In this document: one piece after another, positions 62,813-64,000 of the stretch | How positions within the stretch are numbered: the first letter of the stretch is position 1 | Layout of the letters: the number at the start of each line of letters is the position of its first letter | Assembly (NCBI RefSeq): GCF_907165205.1 | Contig: NC_058192.1 | Location: 29,416,001-29,480,000 of the forward strand | DNA: 64,000 nt | DNA from: Coccinella septempunctata | Lineage: Eukaryota > Arthropoda > Insecta > Coleoptera > Coccinellidae | Direction: 5' to 3' | Position numbers and translations under genes: made by a program | Notes under the pieces: model-generated | Seen by the model: only the letters and a program-made list of their open reading frames with translations | Database searches by the model: none | What the model was told of the DNA's origin: nothing

Positions 62813-62828
62813 TCTGGTAATAGTCCAT
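60357..62828 (-). CDS. Penelope-like reverse transcriptase with GIY-YIG endonuclease, 823 codons
   Basis: Uninterrupted ORF. The N-terminal helical region covers about 1-270. RT blocks follow: ITKADKGNCIIL, LPKIHKPNCPVRPIVS, the palm block SFDVVNLFPSIPPDE (catalytic Asp), DGLSMGSSISP and YRYVDD (Y507-D510, catalytic pair). A linker leads to the GIY-YIG nuclease from residue 707: GVYQLF, then TYVGQSGRR with the catalytic Arg region and a later Glu-rich helix. This RT plus GIY-YIG order defines EN-positive Penelope-like elements. The ATG (62828) lies just inside the next unit's start, so the pLTR overlap supplies the first codons. Confidence 0.95.
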   Translation of the reverse strand: MDYYQILRNASRAYLVRQFRKFSVRRRILHQNIWFNHRCLDMNLTPKYVTLNCKSSSRSARRAVSLATKLWIQHEIRRHYSTLASLEQKLKFLYFELAKRLHNAEFSCLFKHIDEHVSRKGRVHKRSLNLKIDNLIYTQSTRTEDRRSRQHDPPHQFHPRFLNLSSVSLSEGDVQVLNLGLKFNFYHHRTDFCIEQLMVDCERVIQSTTVEESNALRAQITSKLNKFRVGECSTTRRGRDVMIGKVKSLKKKVIDNELIITKADKGNCIILMSRVDYKEKVYHLLNENKFHELPYNPTNKFIAKMKLTLKTCQEASHLLNPSRQNILPMNPTTPLLYCLPKIHKPNCPVRPIVSFTGSPASKLSHMFSTFLPSCLKFESTFSIKNSLELSSRLVNFTIPSDCMLVSFDVVNLFPSIPPDECLEIVRQLLFEKSGLHTHVILDLCTLLDLVLKQNFFQFENKYYCQVDGLSMGSSISPFLSEAFMSKFEQNLSRTSLFLKHILKWYRYVDDVFAIFRGTHGQLMSFLDLLNSLHPSIKFTCELEVNDRLPFLDLIIERDNCSLNFDIFRKPTTTDSVIPFTSNHPYSQKFSSFHSMFHRLFNIPLSPSNFQKELSIIRQIAEGNGYPERAIERIYRRHMNRQLNKSLTDGIQQKTYRSLRFFGQISVSIAKLFSAHTENTLITFKTVNTLAKHLINTKDKIPITQRSGVYQLFCSQPQCNVTYVGQSGRRIETRVGEHLKHIEKNRDKDIVNTPSQFANHILESGHTFDPRTGVKVLHVCEKSLQLDLLEILEINRALRSQEYNCVNEQINFDCSTFFNSIRGA

Positions 62829-62891
62829 CGGTGGAGTTTTTAATAATGGTTACAAACAAACAAATGGTCTACTCCACTATATATTTAAATT

Positions 62892-62936
62892 ATGCACTAT
62901 GCATTTCGGCAAGGTAACTTGCCATCATCAGGTGCT
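62892..62936 (-). ncRNA. Hammerhead ribozyme-like motif in unit B
   Basis: Same sequence as in unit A, shifted by 2926 bp: CTGATGA at 62925-62931 and GAAA at 62904-62907 on the minus strand. It lies upstream of the unit A ORF, so a tandem transcript would carry two motifs 2926 nt apart. Confidence 0.68.
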
Positions 62937-63282
62937 CTAAAATCAAACAATTTGTCAAACAAATGAAAAGATCTTAAATTGAACAAATTATAACCTTCCG
63001 ATGCAGTTGTTAAGACGCCAACGATGTAATATGAGCAAAATGGAATAAAAATAAACAAAATCATCAAGAAAACACACTAATAACGACATCTATGTTTAAC
63101 AATTAAAATCAAATTAAACATATCCACAATCACATGTTCAACAAAAGGGGGAACATGCGAAAACACACGCATTAAAGAAAGAAAACCTAGATGTCGTCCC
63201 GTTCTTCGATATTGTCTAAAATTACAAAAATGAACAGTCCACGAATAAACAAAAACAATAAAATAATAAAACTCAGCAAAAA

Positions 63283-63972
63283 TCAGGCACCTCGTATAGA
63301 ATTGAAAAAAGTTGAACAGTCAAAGTTAATCTGCTCATTGACGCAGTTATATTCTTGAGACCTCAACGCTCTGTTGATTTCCAAGATCTCCAGAAGATCC
63401 AATTGAAGACCCTTCTCACAAACATGCAAAACTTTGACACCAGTTCTTGGATCGAAAGTGTGGCCTGACTCTAAGATGTGGTTGGCGAACTGTGATGGGG
63501 TGTTGACGATATCTTTATCTCTGTTTTTCTCTATATGTTTCAGATGTTCACCAACCCTTGTTTCTATTCTCCTCCCACTTTGACCTACGTAAGTGACATT
63601 GCATTGGGGTTGGGAGCAAAAAAGTTGGTAAACTCCAGACCTTTGTGTGATGGGTATTTTATCTTTAGTGTTGATTAGATGTTTAGCCAGGGTATTAACC
63701 GTCTTGAAGGTAATCAGAGTATTCTCTGTGTGAGCACTAAACAGTTTTGCGATGCTTACTGATATCTGTCCAAAAAACCTCAAGCTTCTATAGGTCTTCT
63801 GTTGAATTCCATCTGTGAGAGACTTATTCAGCTGCCTGTTCATGTGTCTTCGGTATATTCTCTCAATTGCGCGCTCAGGGTAACCATTTCCTTCTGCAAT
63901 CTGTCTTATAATTGACAATTCCTTTTGAAAATTGGAGGGACTAAGAGGGATGTTGAACAATCTATGGAACAT
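63283..63972 (-). CDS. Penelope-like protein C-terminus, unit B
   Basis: Same frame as unit A and open to the window edge; differs in the readable part by one residue near the C-terminus (EKG versus EKS). Contains the complete GIY-YIG domain. Confidence 0.92.
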   Translation of the reverse strand: MFHRLFNIPLSPSNFQKELSIIRQIAEGNGYPERAIERIYRRHMNRQLNKSLTDGIQQKTYRSLRFFGQISVSIAKLFSAHTENTLITFKTVNTLAKHLINTKDKIPITQRSGVYQLFCSQPQCNVTYVGQSGRRIETRVGEHLKHIEKNRDKDIVNTPSQFANHILESGHTFDPRTGVKVLHVCEKGLQLDLLEILEINRALRSQEYNCVNEQINFDCSTFFNSIRGA

Positions 63973-64000
63973 GGAATGAAATGAAGAGAATTTTTGACTG

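Larger units (their letters stand above)
62813..64000 (-). mobile_element. Penelope-like element, unit B (cut by window edge)
   Basis: Near-identical repeat of unit A. It includes the C-terminal 229 codons of the ORF (63283-63972 and on) and its own hammerhead-like motif at 62892-62936. The rest lies beyond the window. Confidence 0.92.

Noticed and set aside
1..64000. CRISPR arrays, bacterial operons, rRNA
   Set aside because: No regularly spaced repeats, ribosome binding sites or rRNA-like sequence seen; the window is eukaryotic.

Overview
The window looks like insect chromosomal DNA: AT-rich, intron-bearing and dominated by transposable elements (TEs). Evidence is a spliced metazoan gene with very short (53 and 63 bp) and very long (20 kb) introns, and a TE mix typical of insects (mariner, hAT, P, PIF/Harbinger, pogo, jockey-like LINEs, Penelope-like elements). 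I cannot name the order or species.

The one host gene I can support is a plexin-domain-containing (TEM7/PLXDC) membrane protein on the minus strand. Six exons were recovered between 57.2 and 25.8 kb. All splice phases agree, and the junctions rebuild the family's plexin-like, PSI-cysteine and transmembrane parts. The signal-peptide exon and the final cytoplasmic exon were not found. Almost everything between 26.2 and 57 kb is therefore intronic TE sequence.

Left part (0-26 kb): a LINE tail split by a small hAT element (0.9-1.9 kb); a hammerhead-ribozyme-like motif (3.8 kb); a PIF/Harbinger pair (transposase exon plus three-exon Myb/SANT gene, 4.0-6.4 kb); a jockey-like LINE (7.9-12.2 kb) interrupted by a mariner with a long ORF and by a hAT element; a second mariner (12.86-18.15 kb) containing a degenerate P element with 31-bp inverted repeats and an 8-bp target duplication; a 1.2-kb inverted-repeat family carrying a tRNA-derived retroposon; and an unclassified element whose ORF is split by a MITE.

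Middle (26-57 kb, PLXDC introns): LINE relics, a fold-back with hammerhead-like cores in both arms (34.2-34.6 kb), a 5-kb THAP/P-element with a nearly complete transposase (37.9-42.9 kb), a Penelope-like relic (44 kb), and nested inverted-repeat elements (45-51 kb).

Right part (57-64 kb): a pogo-like relic, a TIR element carrying a LINE/SINE tail, and two head-to-tail copies of a young Penelope-like element (period 2926 bp). The first has an uninterrupted 823-codon RT plus GIY-YIG ORF and each has a hammerhead-like motif.

Nesting gives a relative chronology: LINE, then hAT and mariner inside it; mariner, then P element, then MITE. Coordinates of repeats were read by eye and may be off by a few bases where no target duplication fixes the end.
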